From: an uncultured Flavobacteriaceae bacterium
GTDB taxonomy: Bacteria > Bacteroidota > Bacteroidia > Flavobacteriales > Flavobacteriaceae
NCBI GenBank assembly: GCA_934675205.1
Contig: CAKUPQ010000002.1
Location: 558,001 to 622,000, forward strand
Length of the DNA stretch: 64,000 nucleotides
Reading direction: 5' to 3'
The notes under the pieces were generated by a model. That model had not been told where the DNA came from. It did no database searches and saw nothing but the letters and a program-made list of their open reading frames with translations. Shown here one piece after another: positions 28,117-36,071 of this stretch (its first letter is position 1; every line of letters starts with the position of its first letter). A program made the position numbers and the translations under genes.

Positions 28117-29049
28117 TTACAAAACCGAAGCCAAAGCATCGTTCATATTGCGAACAGCATCTGCACTTTTAGTAAATAATGCTTTTTCGTTTTCGTCAAG
28201 ATTGATGTCTATGATTTTTTCAACTCCGTTCTTTCCGATAATACAAGGAACTCCCATACAAATATCAGATTGTCCGTATTCTCCCTCAAGTAGTACCGAA
28301 CAAGGAATCATTTTCTTTTGATCGTTCAAAATGCTATCTACCAAATAAGCAACTGATGCTCCCGGAGCATACCAAGCGGAAGTTCCTAAAAGAGCTGTAA
28401 GTGTTGCTCCTCCAACCATTGTATCAGCTGAAACTTTAGCTAATTCGTCTTTTGACAAAAATTCAGAAACAGGAACTCCGTTATAACTTGCTAATCTGGT
28501 AAGCGGAATCATAGTCGTATCTCCGTGTCCTCCGATTACCATTCCTTGAATATCGTTTGCCGGTTTGTCCAAAGCTAAAGACAAATAGGTTTTAAAACGT
28601 GAGCTGTCCAAAGCTCCACCCATTCCGATAATTCTGTTTTTCGGAAGTCCTGTAGCTTTTAGAGCCAAATAAGTCATTGTATCCATCGGGTTTGATACTA
28701 CAACAATAATCGTATTCGGAGAATATTTCAAAATATTTTCTGCAACACCTTTTACGATTCCGACATTGATTCCAATAAGTTCTTCACGAGTCATACCCGG
28801 TTTTCTCGGAATTCCCGAAGTAATCACAACAACATCACTTCCTGCTGTTTTGGAATAGTCGTTTGTACTTCCTGTTACTCTTGTATTAAAACCTAAAGTG
28901 GTTTGTGTTTGTGTAATATCAAGAGCTTTACCTTCTGCAAAACCCTCTTTGATATCCAATAAAACTATTTCACTTGCAATTCTTCTGAATGCAATAGCAT
29001 CTGCACAGGTAGCTCCTACGTTTCCTGCTCCTACAATTGTTACTTTCAT
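28117..29049 (-). CDS. mdh: Malate dehydrogenase (LDH-like type)
   Basis: A 310-residue NAD-dependent malate dehydrogenase of the TCA cycle. It has the Rossmann motif GAGNVG (7-12), Asp32 for NAD specificity, the substrate loop PRKPGMTR with Arg82 and Arg88, Arg151, and the catalytic His175 in IGGHGDTTM. Arg rather than Gln in the specificity loop marks malate over lactate. Full length, own promoter and terminator. Confidence 0.96.
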   Translation of the reverse strand: MKVTIVGAGNVGATCADAIAFRRIASEIVLLDIKEGFAEGKALDITQTQTTLGFNTRVTGSTNDYSKTAGSDVVVITSGIPRKPGMTREELIGINVGIVKGVAENILKYSPNTIIVVVSNPMDTMTYLALKATGLPKNRIIGMGGALDSSRFKTYLSLALDKPANDIQGMVIGGHGDTTMIPLTRLASYNGVPVSEFLSKDELAKVSADTMVGGATLTALLGTSAWYAPGASVAYLVDSILNDQKKMIPCSVLLEGEYGQSDICMGVPCIIGKNGVEKIIDINLDENEKALFTKSADAVRNMNDALASVL

Positions 29050-29085
29050 TTATTTAATGTGTTTATGTTGTTTAAAAAAGTTTTG

Positions 29086-29093
29086 CAAAAGTA
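29086..29093 (-). promoter_or_regulatory. mdh -7 box
   Basis: Minus-strand TACTTTTG followed by CA is a perfect match to TAnnTTTG, 36 bases before the ATG. No -33 TTTG is evident; an AATTACGAATT repeat tract lies just upstream (29100-29127). Confidence 0.55.
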
Positions 29094-29099
29094 CAAAAA

Positions 29100-29127
29100 T
29101 TAATTACGAATTATGAATTACGAATTA
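29100..29127. repeat. AATTACGAATT repeat tract
   Basis: Near-tandem copies of AATTACGAATT/ATGAATTACG, the same word as at 14051-14085, next to TTAACCATTA-type repeats at 29157-29185. Confidence 0.4.
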
Positions 29128-29180
29128 GGATTTGAGATTGATTTCGATAGCCTCAACCATTAAGCACTAATCATTAACCA

Positions 29181-30224
29181 TTAATTAAAACTCAACGCTA
29201 TTCCTGCTGTTAAGGTATTGTATTCCTGAAAGGTATAATCTCCAAATATTTTGAAGAATCCCAAGTTCAGTCGAGTTCCTAAAGTTCCTCGTACTCCGCT
29301 TACCTGAAAACTTTGATTTACAGGGTCATAAATAGTTTCACTTATTGTATGGATAAAATTTCCTCCTGTATCTTCTAAATCATAAGTAAGGGCATATTCT
29401 CCTTTCATTTTTGCGGTAGTTTTTCCGTGATTGTATCCCACAGCTCCATAAAAAGTTATCAGTTTGAAATCTAAAGAAGCAATCCCCTGTATTGTCCAAG
29501 CATTTACTTTGAATTCTGTTTCTCCGTTTCTTACTTCTACATTTGCATAAGCCGGGTCATTTTCAATTCTGTAAGCCGTTCTCATATTTGTAAATGCACC
29601 TAAAACAGATACATTCAAAGGAGATTCTTCCATACCAAAATACTGTGTCAAATCGTGCTGTAATCCTAAACCGAACAAATTAAAGCTAAAATCTTCTTCG
29701 ATGGTTATATTCGGCACAAACCTGACTTTAACATCAGTATTGGCAAATACTCCCATACCTATTTGAGCCATCGGAACAGGAACAGCATTAAACGGTAAAT
29801 CCCCCGCAATACCTTTAGGCATATTAAATTCAGCTACTTTTATGTTTCCGTCTTGATGAGGAATTTCCACTCTTACCAAGGTTTCGTGTTCGGAAGTGCT
29901 CATCACCGTAGGCACTCTAGTTTCTCCGTTTGGCAATGTCAAATATTGGTAATCATTGGGGTTAAACGTAAAAAACTCATCAGAAGTCGGCACAAAAGAT
30001 ATACTCGGATTTATGGTAATGTCAAACCCGAATTTTTTATGTGTTTTGGCTGTTGTGTACCAACCCGAATTCAAATCATACATAAATCCTTTGACAAAAG
30101 GATTGACATAATTTTTTCCTAAATGACCTGCATCTCCTGCTGCAAGTGCTAAAGACTCAACTCCTTGAGAAGAAGCCGTTATCGAAATCAAATAAAGTAT
30201 AGGAATTAAAACTGCTTTTTTCAT
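29181..30224 (-). CDS. DUF6588-like exported protein
   Basis: A 347-residue protein with a signal peptide (MKKAVLIPILYLISITASSQ). It opens with LALAAGDAGHLGKNYVNPFVKGFMYDLNSGWYTTAKTHKKFGFDITINPSISFVP, a start shared by DUF6588 proteins of Bacteroidota. Beta-strands of an outer-membrane barrel type follow (LGLGLQHDLTQYFG, FKLITFYGAVGYNHGKT), with an aromatic-rich C-terminal strand (FGDYTFQEYNTLTAGIALSFN). It is probably an outer-membrane protein of unknown substrate. The family call is from memory of the N-terminal pattern; the barrel inference is from the strands. Confidence 0.75.
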   Translation of the reverse strand: MKKAVLIPILYLISITASSQGVESLALAAGDAGHLGKNYVNPFVKGFMYDLNSGWYTTAKTHKKFGFDITINPSISFVPTSDEFFTFNPNDYQYLTLPNGETRVPTVMSTSEHETLVRVEIPHQDGNIKVAEFNMPKGIAGDLPFNAVPVPMAQIGMGVFANTDVKVRFVPNITIEEDFSFNLFGLGLQHDLTQYFGMEESPLNVSVLGAFTNMRTAYRIENDPAYANVEVRNGETEFKVNAWTIQGIASLDFKLITFYGAVGYNHGKTTAKMKGEYALTYDLEDTGGNFIHTISETIYDPVNQSFQVSGVRGTLGTRLNLGFFKIFGDYTFQEYNTLTAGIALSFN

Positions 30225-30246
30225 CTTTTTTCATTTAATAGCTATA

Positions 30247-30254
30247 CAAAAATA
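30247..30254 (-). promoter_or_regulatory. -7 box of the DUF6588-like gene
   Basis: Minus-strand TATTTTTG matches TAnnTTTG perfectly, 22 bases before the ATG. Confidence 0.45.
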
Positions 30255-30290
30255 AACAAATCAATCAATTACTATAAATAAATAAACAAA

Positions 30291-30320
30291 AAAATTCCCG
30301 AAAGTAATTTCGGGAATTTT
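30291..30320 (-). terminator. Terminator of the repeat-protein gene
   Basis: Perfect 13-base arms (30291-30303, 30308-30320) with loop GTAA or its complement. On the minus strand the hairpin is followed by a T4-G-T4 stretch, 20 bases after the stop of the gene ending at 30341. Confidence 0.85.
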
Positions 30321-30340
30321 TATTTAACTAACTCAACTTT

Positions 30341-31603
30341 TTATCTTGTTGCTCTGCTTGAAGAAGAACTTCTTGCATCTCCAACAGAACTCCCTCTTGT
30401 AGAGCTTGAGCTACTACTTCCTAAAGATGAACTTCTAGTGGGAGAACTTGATGTTCCAACAGAGCTACTTCTTGTAGGGCTTGAACTATTTCCTAAAGAT
30501 GAACTTCTGGTGGGAGAACTTGATGTTCCCACAGAGCTACTTCTTGTAGAGTTTGAACTATTTCCTAAAGATGAACTTCTTGTAGGAGAACTTGATGTTC
30601 CCACAGAGCTACTTCTTGTAGGGCTTGAGCTATTTCCTAAAGATGAACTTCTTGTAGGAGAACTTGATGTTCCCACAGAGCTACTTCTTGTAGCGTTTGA
30701 ACTATTTCCTAAAGATGAACTTCTTGTAGCGTTTGAGCTTGTTGCTACCGAATTATTTCTTGTCGTATTTGTATTTCCGACAGAGTTGCTTCTTGTAGCG
30801 TTTGAGTTTGTATTCAAAGAACTTGTTCTTGTGGTGTTTACGTTTGCTGTAGTATTTCCTCTTGTCTGATTCATAACGTATGAGTTTTTTACCCCGTCAT
30901 TTCTTCGGTTAAAAGACTGATTCGGATTTTGTCTTTCATAAGCATTTGAACGTACCGAGTTATGCATTGCTACAGCTCTTGTGCTTCTTCTCACATCTAC
31001 ATAGTTATAGGTGTTGTAAACATTTACGTAAGTGTGTACGTGAGTTCTGTATCTGAATATCGGGCAAGGAGACCAATAAGACCAATAAGTCGGATAATAG
31101 CCCCAATACCAAGGCGAATAATAAGCTACATAACCTCTGTGCCAAAAAGTATTGAGAATTACAGGTCTTACGTAATAAACAGGCTCATAAATATAATTGT
31201 TTCCGTATAAGAATACATCTCCGACCACTTGCACCTGAACGGTATTGTTTCGGGTATTTTTCTCAACTTCTATAGTTGCCACATCTTGATACATATCTCT
31301 TCCCAAAACAGACTGAAGTACGATTAAGTGCGTATTTCCTTCAATAGATTCTATTACTCTTAAATAATCTACTTGTCCGTCTCTGTTCAAATCAAGATTT
31401 GAAATTTGAGTTTTCGGGTTATTAATTCTGTATTCAAAATCTGCCAAATCTTTAGATTCTCCAAAAATGGAAGCTACAGCCCGAAGGTCTAAATTGTCGC
31501 TAATATCATAATTGGTAGCTGTTACGGTTGTAACGTCTTGACCAAAAGTTACACCTGCAAAAAGCATAGTAACTAAAACTGATGTAAATAAATTTGTTTT
31601 CAT
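30341..31603 (-). CDS. Exported protein with Ser/Arg-rich 24-residue repeats
   Basis: A 420-residue protein with a signal peptide (MKTNLFTSVLVTMLFAGVTFGQ). Residues about 30-140 form a conserved-looking domain (DLRAVASIFGESKDLADFEYRIN, LDLNRDGQVDYLRVIE, LQSVLGRDMYQDVATIEVEK). Next come a Tyr/Trp-rich stretch (about 140-205, YYSPWYWGYYPTYWSYW) and an Asn/Ser/Thr/Arg tail. From about 270 the tail is a repeat of 24 residues built from S-S-S-L/V-G-N/T-S-S-x-x-T-R. The N-terminal half with its Tyr/Trp stretch is met in many Bacteroidota exported proteins of unknown function; the basic tail may bind an anionic polymer (inference). Confidence 0.8.
   Translation of the reverse strand: MKTNLFTSVLVTMLFAGVTFGQDVTTVTATNYDISDNLDLRAVASIFGESKDLADFEYRINNPKTQISNLDLNRDGQVDYLRVIESIEGNTHLIVLQSVLGRDMYQDVATIEVEKNTRNNTVQVQVVGDVFLYGNNYIYEPVYYVRPVILNTFWHRGYVAYYSPWYWGYYPTYWSYWSPCPIFRYRTHVHTYVNVYNTYNYVDVRRSTRAVAMHNSVRSNAYERQNPNQSFNRRNDGVKNSYVMNQTRGNTTANVNTTRTSSLNTNSNATRSNSVGNTNTTRNNSVATSSNATRSSSLGNSSNATRSSSVGTSSSPTRSSSLGNSSSPTRSSSVGTSSSPTRSSSLGNSSNSTRSSSVGTSSSPTRSSSLGNSSSPTRSSSVGTSSSPTRSSSLGSSSSSSTRGSSVGDARSSSSSRATR
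30426..30720. repeat. 72-bp tandem repeat inside the coding region
   Basis: The word GATGAACTTCT starts at 30426, 30498, 30570, 30642 and 30714, exactly 72 bases apart (24 codons). Copies differ by a few bases, and degenerate units continue to about 30830. Confidence 0.9.
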
Positions 31604-31849
31604 AACCGTAAGTATTAAAAGTTAGTACTTTATTTTGTAGTTCCCTACGATTGATATTTACCAACAAGCGTGCCAAAAAAATAAAAACTAAATAACTTAT
31701 TGAAAATCAGTTTATTGTAAAAATAATATTTAATACTTTTACTTTTTAAAAATTTTAATCTTATATAATAAAATCAATAAAAAGCTCGAATCGTTTAAAT
31801 TTTTACCTGTATTTACAAAAAATCATTGTATTGTTTGAATCATATTCTT

Positions 31850-31857
31850 TAACTTTG
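31850..31857 (+). promoter_or_regulatory. -7 box of the KAS III gene
   Basis: TAACTTTG is a perfect TAnnTTTG. Its position means transcription starts after the ATG at 31860 or very near it, so the next ATG (31884) is the likely start. Confidence 0.6.
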
Positions 31858-31883
31858 GTATGAAAAATATAAAACAATCAATT

Positions 31884-32939
31884 ATGAATATCCGAATTAC
31901 AGGTTCAGGAAGTTATATTCCGACAGAAAGGGTTACGAATTTAGATTTTGCAAAGCATACTTTTTTGAATGAAGACGGAACTCCTTTTCCGCATTCCAAT
32001 GAAGAAGTAGCTCAAAAATTCCTTGAAATTACGGGAATCAAGGAAAGAAGGTATGTAACCGATAATTTGAATACTTCGGATATTGGTACAATTGCTGCTC
32101 AAAAAGCTGTTGAAGATTCGGGAATTGACCCTGAAACACTTGATTATATCATTTTTGCCCATAATTTCGGAAACGTAAAGCAGGGAGCTATTCAAACGGA
32201 TACCGTTCCGAGTTTGGCTACAAGGGTTAAGCACAATCTGAAAATAAAAAATCCGAAATGCGTGGCTTATGATATTCTGTTCGGTTGTCCGGGTTGGATT
32301 GAAGGATTTATTCAGGCTCAAGCCTATATCAAAGCAGGGATGGCAAAAAAATGTCTGGTAATCGGAGCAGAAACACTTTCGAGAGTGGTGGACATACACG
32401 ACAGAGACAGTATGATTTATTCGGACGGAGCAGGAGCAACCGTTATCGAAGCCACCCAAGAAGAGGGGTTTTTAGCCTACGAAAGTGCAACTTTTGCTTA
32501 TGATGAGGCTAATTTTCTGTATTTCGGAAATTCGTTTAACAAAGACTTAAACCCCGATGTGCGATATATCAAAATGTATGGACGAAAAATTTATGAATTT
32601 GCTCTTACGAATGTTCCGAAAGCGATGAAATCCTGTCTTGAAAAAGCAAATATTCCGATTGAGCAGGTCAAAAAAGTGCTGATTCATCAGGCAAACGAAA
32701 AAATGGATGAAGCTATCATTCACAGATTTTACAAGCAGTTCAAACAAACTCCTCCCGATGGTATAATGCCTATGAGTATTCATTTGCTCGGAAACAGTAG
32801 TGTAGCAACTGTTCCAACTTTGTATGATTTGCTCGTAAAAGGAAAAGTTGAAAATCAGGAGCTCCAAAAAGGCAATGTGATTCTGTTTGCATCAGTTGGA
32901 GCAGGAATGAATATCAATGCGGTGTTGTATAGGTATTAA
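31884..32939 (+). CDS. Ketoacyl-ACP synthase III family protein
   Basis: A 351-residue condensing enzyme of the FabH type. The Cys-His-Asn triad is present: Cys135 in DILFGCPGWIEG, His in VLIHQANEKMDEAI, and Asn in LLGNSSVATVPTLYD. It is about 20-30 residues longer than housekeeping FabH, with an extended N-terminal loop (FLNEDGTPFPHSNEEV), and stands alone rather than in a fabH-plsX or acpP cluster. It may start a special fatty-acid or polyketide chain rather than general lipid synthesis; this is inference. ATG 31884 was preferred over 31860 because the -7 box ends at 31857. Confidence 0.85.
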   Translation: MNIRITGSGSYIPTERVTNLDFAKHTFLNEDGTPFPHSNEEVAQKFLEITGIKERRYVTDNLNTSDIGTIAAQKAVEDSGIDPETLDYIIFAHNFGNVKQGAIQTDTVPSLATRVKHNLKIKNPKCVAYDILFGCPGWIEGFIQAQAYIKAGMAKKCLVIGAETLSRVVDIHDRDSMIYSDGAGATVIEATQEEGFLAYESATFAYDEANFLYFGNSFNKDLNPDVRYIKMYGRKIYEFALTNVPKAMKSCLEKANIPIEQVKKVLIHQANEKMDEAIIHRFYKQFKQTPPDGIMPMSIHLLGNSSVATVPTLYDLLVKGKVENQELQKGNVILFASVGAGMNINAVLYRY

Positions 32940-32944
32940 AAATA

Positions 32945-32971
32945 TAGAGACGGGCAATTTGCCCGTCTCTA
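32945..32971. terminator. Palindromic TAGAGACGGGCAA hairpin between convergent genes
   Basis: Perfect 13-base arms (32945-32957, 32959-32971) between the KAS III gene and pepT. A very similar hairpin stands at 43144-43170, so it is both a terminator candidate and a dispersed repeat. Confidence 0.75.
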
Positions 32972-32977
32972 CAAAAA

Positions 32978-34240
32978 TCATTTATCCGAAAATTTATTAC
33001 GATATTTTTCAGCGGTAAGTTCGGCAATCTTTACAATTACTTCGGTTGCTCTCTGCATACTTTCCACAGGAACGTATTCATATTTTCCGTGAAAGTTGTG
33101 TCCTCCTGCGAAAATGTTAGGGCAGGGAAGTCCCATATAGGAAAGCTGTGAGCCGTCTGTTCCTCCTCGGATTGGTTTGATGATTGGTTTGATTCCTAAT
33201 TCGTTCATTGCTTTTTCTGCAATTTCAACAATATGATAAACCGGCTTAACCATTTCTTTCATATTGAAATATTGGTCTTTGATTTCAGCCGAAATAATAT
33301 CTTCTCCGAATTTTGAAGCGTATTTTTTATTGATTTTCTCAACAATTTTCTCAACAAATTTTTTACGGTCTTCAAATTTCTTTTTGCTGTGGTCACGGAT
33401 TATCATTCCGATTTCGGTATGCTCCAAACTTCCTTTGATTCCCGTTACGTGAAAGAATCCTTCGTAGCCTTTTGTCTTTTCGGGAACTTCTTTTTTTGGT
33501 AATTCGTTGATAAACTTATTGGCAATCAGCATTGAGTTAATCATTTTTCCTTTAGCATAACCGGGGTGTACGCTTTTTCCTTTAATCACAACTTTTACTC
33601 CTGCTGCATTAAAGTTTTCGTATTCCAATTCTCCGATTTGACTTCCGTCCATAGTGTAAGCCCATTCTGCTCCGAATTTCTTTACATCAAATTTGTGAGC
33701 TCCACGACCGATTTCTTCATCGGGAGTAAATCCGATTCTGATTTTTCCGTGTTTGATATCGGGGTTTTTAATCAGATATTCCATAGCGGTAACAATTTCC
33801 GTAATTCCCGCTTTGTCATCTGCTCCCAAAAGTGTCGTTCCGTCTGTGGTAATCAAGGTTTGTCCTTTGTATTGCAGTAAATCTTTGAAATATTTAGGAG
33901 AAAGAATAATATTTTGTTTTTTGTTCAGAACAATATCCCCTCCATCATAGTTCTTTACAATTTGAGGTTTAACATTAGCTCCCGTAAAATCAGGAGTTGT
34001 ATCAAAGTGAGCTATAAACCCGATGGTTGGCACTTCGTGTTCTACATTGCTCGGAAGTGTAGCCATAATGTAAGCATTTTTGTCTATGGTAACTTCTTTT
34101 AGTCCGATAGCTTTGAGTTCTTCAACCAGTTTGTTGGCTAAATCCCATTGTTTGGCTGTACTTGGAGTAGTGTCTGAATTTGGGTCTGATTCGGTATCTA
34201 TGGTAACATAGCTTTTGAAACGGTCAATAATATGTTGCAT
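32978..34240 (-). CDS. pepT: Peptidase T (tripeptide aminopeptidase)
   Basis: A 420-residue M20-family di-zinc peptidase releasing the N-terminal residue from tripeptides in the cytoplasm. Metal and catalytic motifs are visible: GFIAHFDTTPDFTG (His and Asp), LLGADDKAGITEI (bridging Asp), DEEIGRG (catalytic and metal Glu), YTMDGSQIGELEYENFNAA, and the closing AGGHNFHGKYEYVPVESM with the last metal His. Length is normal. Its promoter faces that of the choice-of-anchor gene at 34324. Confidence 0.95.
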   Translation of the reverse strand: MQHIIDRFKSYVTIDTESDPNSDTTPSTAKQWDLANKLVEELKAIGLKEVTIDKNAYIMATLPSNVEHEVPTIGFIAHFDTTPDFTGANVKPQIVKNYDGGDIVLNKKQNIILSPKYFKDLLQYKGQTLITTDGTTLLGADDKAGITEIVTAMEYLIKNPDIKHGKIRIGFTPDEEIGRGAHKFDVKKFGAEWAYTMDGSQIGELEYENFNAAGVKVVIKGKSVHPGYAKGKMINSMLIANKFINELPKKEVPEKTKGYEGFFHVTGIKGSLEHTEIGMIIRDHSKKKFEDRKKFVEKIVEKINKKYASKFGEDIISAEIKDQYFNMKEMVKPVYHIVEIAEKAMNELGIKPIIKPIRGGTDGSQLSYMGLPCPNIFAGGHNFHGKYEYVPVESMQRATEVIVKIAELTAEKYRNKFSDK

Positions 34241-34266
34241 TATATGGAAGGTTTTAATATTTATAG

Positions 34267-34274
34267 CAAAGGTA
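34267..34274 (-). promoter_or_regulatory. pepT -7 box
   Basis: Minus-strand TACCTTTG, a perfect TAnnTTTG, 26 bases before the pepT ATG and only 11 bases from the -7 box of the divergent gene. Confidence 0.55.
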
Positions 34275-34285
34275 AGAATTTTTTG

Positions 34286-34293
34286 TATCTTTG
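34286..34293 (+). promoter_or_regulatory. -7 box of the choice-of-anchor gene
   Basis: Plus-strand TATCTTTG, a perfect match, 30 bases before ATG 34324. The box overlaps an upstream in-frame TTG (34291), which rules that TTG out as a start. Confidence 0.6.
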
Positions 34294-34323
34294 GTTTTAT
34301 TAACCTTATTTAAAATCAATATT

Positions 34324-36009
34324 ATGAACAAAAAACTACTATTCTTTGTATGGTCTGTACTGCTTTTCTCTGCCAATCAGACCTTCGGGCAAATTGTACT
34401 TACTTCGGGGCAAACAGCAAATGACTATATTGAAGAAATTCTTGGTCAGGGGATTACGTATTCTAATGCTTATATTACAGGAAACGGTGCCCAAATTGCC
34501 ACTTATACAGGTGGAGAACAGTCAGGATTTCAACCTTCTATGGATAACGGTCTTGTTTTATCCACAGGTTATGTAGATACTTCGGATTGGTTACAAGGTC
34601 CTGCTTCTACTCAAAGAAGTGACGATACAGGTGGTGCAGGTATTACGGAGTTGAACGCCCTTGCAGGAATATCTGCTACCTATGACGGAATTATATTGGG
34701 GTTTAATTTTATACCTACTACTAATAAACTTAAGGTAAACTTTCAGTTTGGCTCGGAAGAATATAACGAATGGGTTAATTCAGCTCTTAATGATGTATTA
34801 GGAATTTTTATTAGTGGTCCCGGTTTTGGTGCATATCCCGGAGTAAACATAGCTGTTGCTCCAAATGGCCCAAGAATATGTACAAATACCATCAACAGAG
34901 GAAATCAATGTCCTGCCAATGCTACGGTACCTTGTAATTCCTCCAACCCGATAGGTATGGGGAACTGCTACTCTAACCCTATGTATTTTATAGATAACTG
35001 CTCTGGAACTTATGATAATGCTATGGACGGGTTTACTGTTATGCTCCAGGCACAGGCAGATGTGATTCCGTGTGAAGAGTATCACATCAGAATAATGATT
35101 GCAGATAGTACAACTGCAGAGGTTGATTCTTGGTTATTTCTACAAGAAGGAGGTTTTTATGCAGAGGGAGCTTATGTAAATGCTCAAGTTGAGTATGCTT
35201 ATGGAGGAACAAGTGTTATTGAGGGTTGCTCGGGTAATCAGCTTGTATTCTGCCTTGATGAGCCTTTACTGAATGACCACGTTATTGATATAGTTTCCGT
35301 AACAGGAACAGCAACTGAATTTGTTGATTATTTACCCTTCTTGCCCCAATATATCATTCCTGCTGGGGAAACTTGTGTGGCTTTTCCTATTACTGCTTTA
35401 CTGGACGGTATTGATGAGGGAGTAGAAACTATTATTATCGAATATCAGAAAGATGCGTGTGACACAGCAGAGATAGTAATTGAAATACACGAGCCTTATG
35501 ATGGTTGTTGCTATCCTGATATGGTTTTTGATGCTCCGACAGGAGAGCCACAACAGACACTTACACAAGGACAAACACTTGCTGATTTGGTTATTAGCGG
35601 AGAATCGGGAGCAGATTATTTTGTTTGGTTTTCAGATGCTGACCTTACCACAGAAATTCCTTCAACAACCCAAGCTATTGACCAAACAACCTATTATGTA
35701 ATTCAGGTCGTGGGTGGTTGCGAAAGTGATGCTTTGGCTATTACTGTGGAAGTAACTTTGAGCAATACCATTTTTGACGGAAAATCATTTACAACCTATC
35801 CGAATCCTGTTCGTGATATTTTTAATATCTCATACAGCAACGAAATTACAGGTATCGAAGTAACTAATATGTTAGGTCAAACGCTTATTTCTGAAACAAA
35901 AAATGCAACAGATATTCAGATAGATATGTCAGCTTTACCAACAGGAAATTATTTAGTGAAAGTAAAAACTGATGAGATGATTAAAGTAATCAAAGTCGTT
36001 AAGCAGTAA
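34324..36009 (+). CDS. Type IX-secreted protein with choice-of-anchor L domain
   Basis: A 561-residue exported protein (signal peptide MNKKLLFFVWSVLLFSANQTFGQ). Residues about 25-285 match the choice-of-anchor L pattern: a DNGLVLSTG strand, LNALAG, KVNFQFGSEEYNEWVNS, GIFISGPG, and the MDGFTVMLQAQADVIPCEEYHIRIMIAD ending. A beta-sandwich region with several Cys follows, then an Ig-like stretch (YFVWFSDADLTTEIPSTTQAIDQTTYYVIQ). The last 75 residues are a type A T9SS sorting domain (TYPNPVRDIFNISYSN ... MIKVIKVVKQ). It is a surface or secreted adhesin-like protein, probably gliding- or biofilm-related (inference). Confidence 0.88.
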   Translation: MNKKLLFFVWSVLLFSANQTFGQIVLTSGQTANDYIEEILGQGITYSNAYITGNGAQIATYTGGEQSGFQPSMDNGLVLSTGYVDTSDWLQGPASTQRSDDTGGAGITELNALAGISATYDGIILGFNFIPTTNKLKVNFQFGSEEYNEWVNSALNDVLGIFISGPGFGAYPGVNIAVAPNGPRICTNTINRGNQCPANATVPCNSSNPIGMGNCYSNPMYFIDNCSGTYDNAMDGFTVMLQAQADVIPCEEYHIRIMIADSTTAEVDSWLFLQEGGFYAEGAYVNAQVEYAYGGTSVIEGCSGNQLVFCLDEPLLNDHVIDIVSVTGTATEFVDYLPFLPQYIIPAGETCVAFPITALLDGIDEGVETIIIEYQKDACDTAEIVIEIHEPYDGCCYPDMVFDAPTGEPQQTLTQGQTLADLVISGESGADYFVWFSDADLTTEIPSTTQAIDQTTYYVIQVVGGCESDALAITVEVTLSNTIFDGKSFTTYPNPVRDIFNISYSNEITGIEVTNMLGQTLISETKNATDIQIDMSALPTGNYLVKVKTDEMIKVIKVVKQ

Positions 36010-36028
36010 AATTTAAAGTTTATTTTTT

Positions 36029-36067
36029 AGACCTGCCAAGTTGTAAAAATTTGGCAGGTCTTTTTTT
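36029..36067 (+). terminator. Terminator after the choice-of-anchor gene
   Basis: Arms AGACCTGCCAA (36029-36039) and TTGGCAGGTCT (36051-36061) are followed by a T7 run on the plus strand. The AGACCTGCCAA word is also a common dispersed-repeat motif in this group. Confidence 0.9.
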
Positions 36068-36071
36068 AGTT

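Noticed and set aside
30438..30869. 143-residue open frame on the plus strand with repeated ELLVGELDVPTELLL
   Set aside because: It is the mirror of the 72-bp coding repeat of the minus-strand gene, has no signal or family and no promoter.
31860..31883. Upstream ATG for the KAS III gene
   Set aside because: It lies only two bases after the -7 box, so it would not be on the transcript or would be at its very end.
31941..32459. 172-residue open frame on the minus strand
   Set aside because: Antisense to the KAS III gene with intact catalytic residues; no recognisable protein features.
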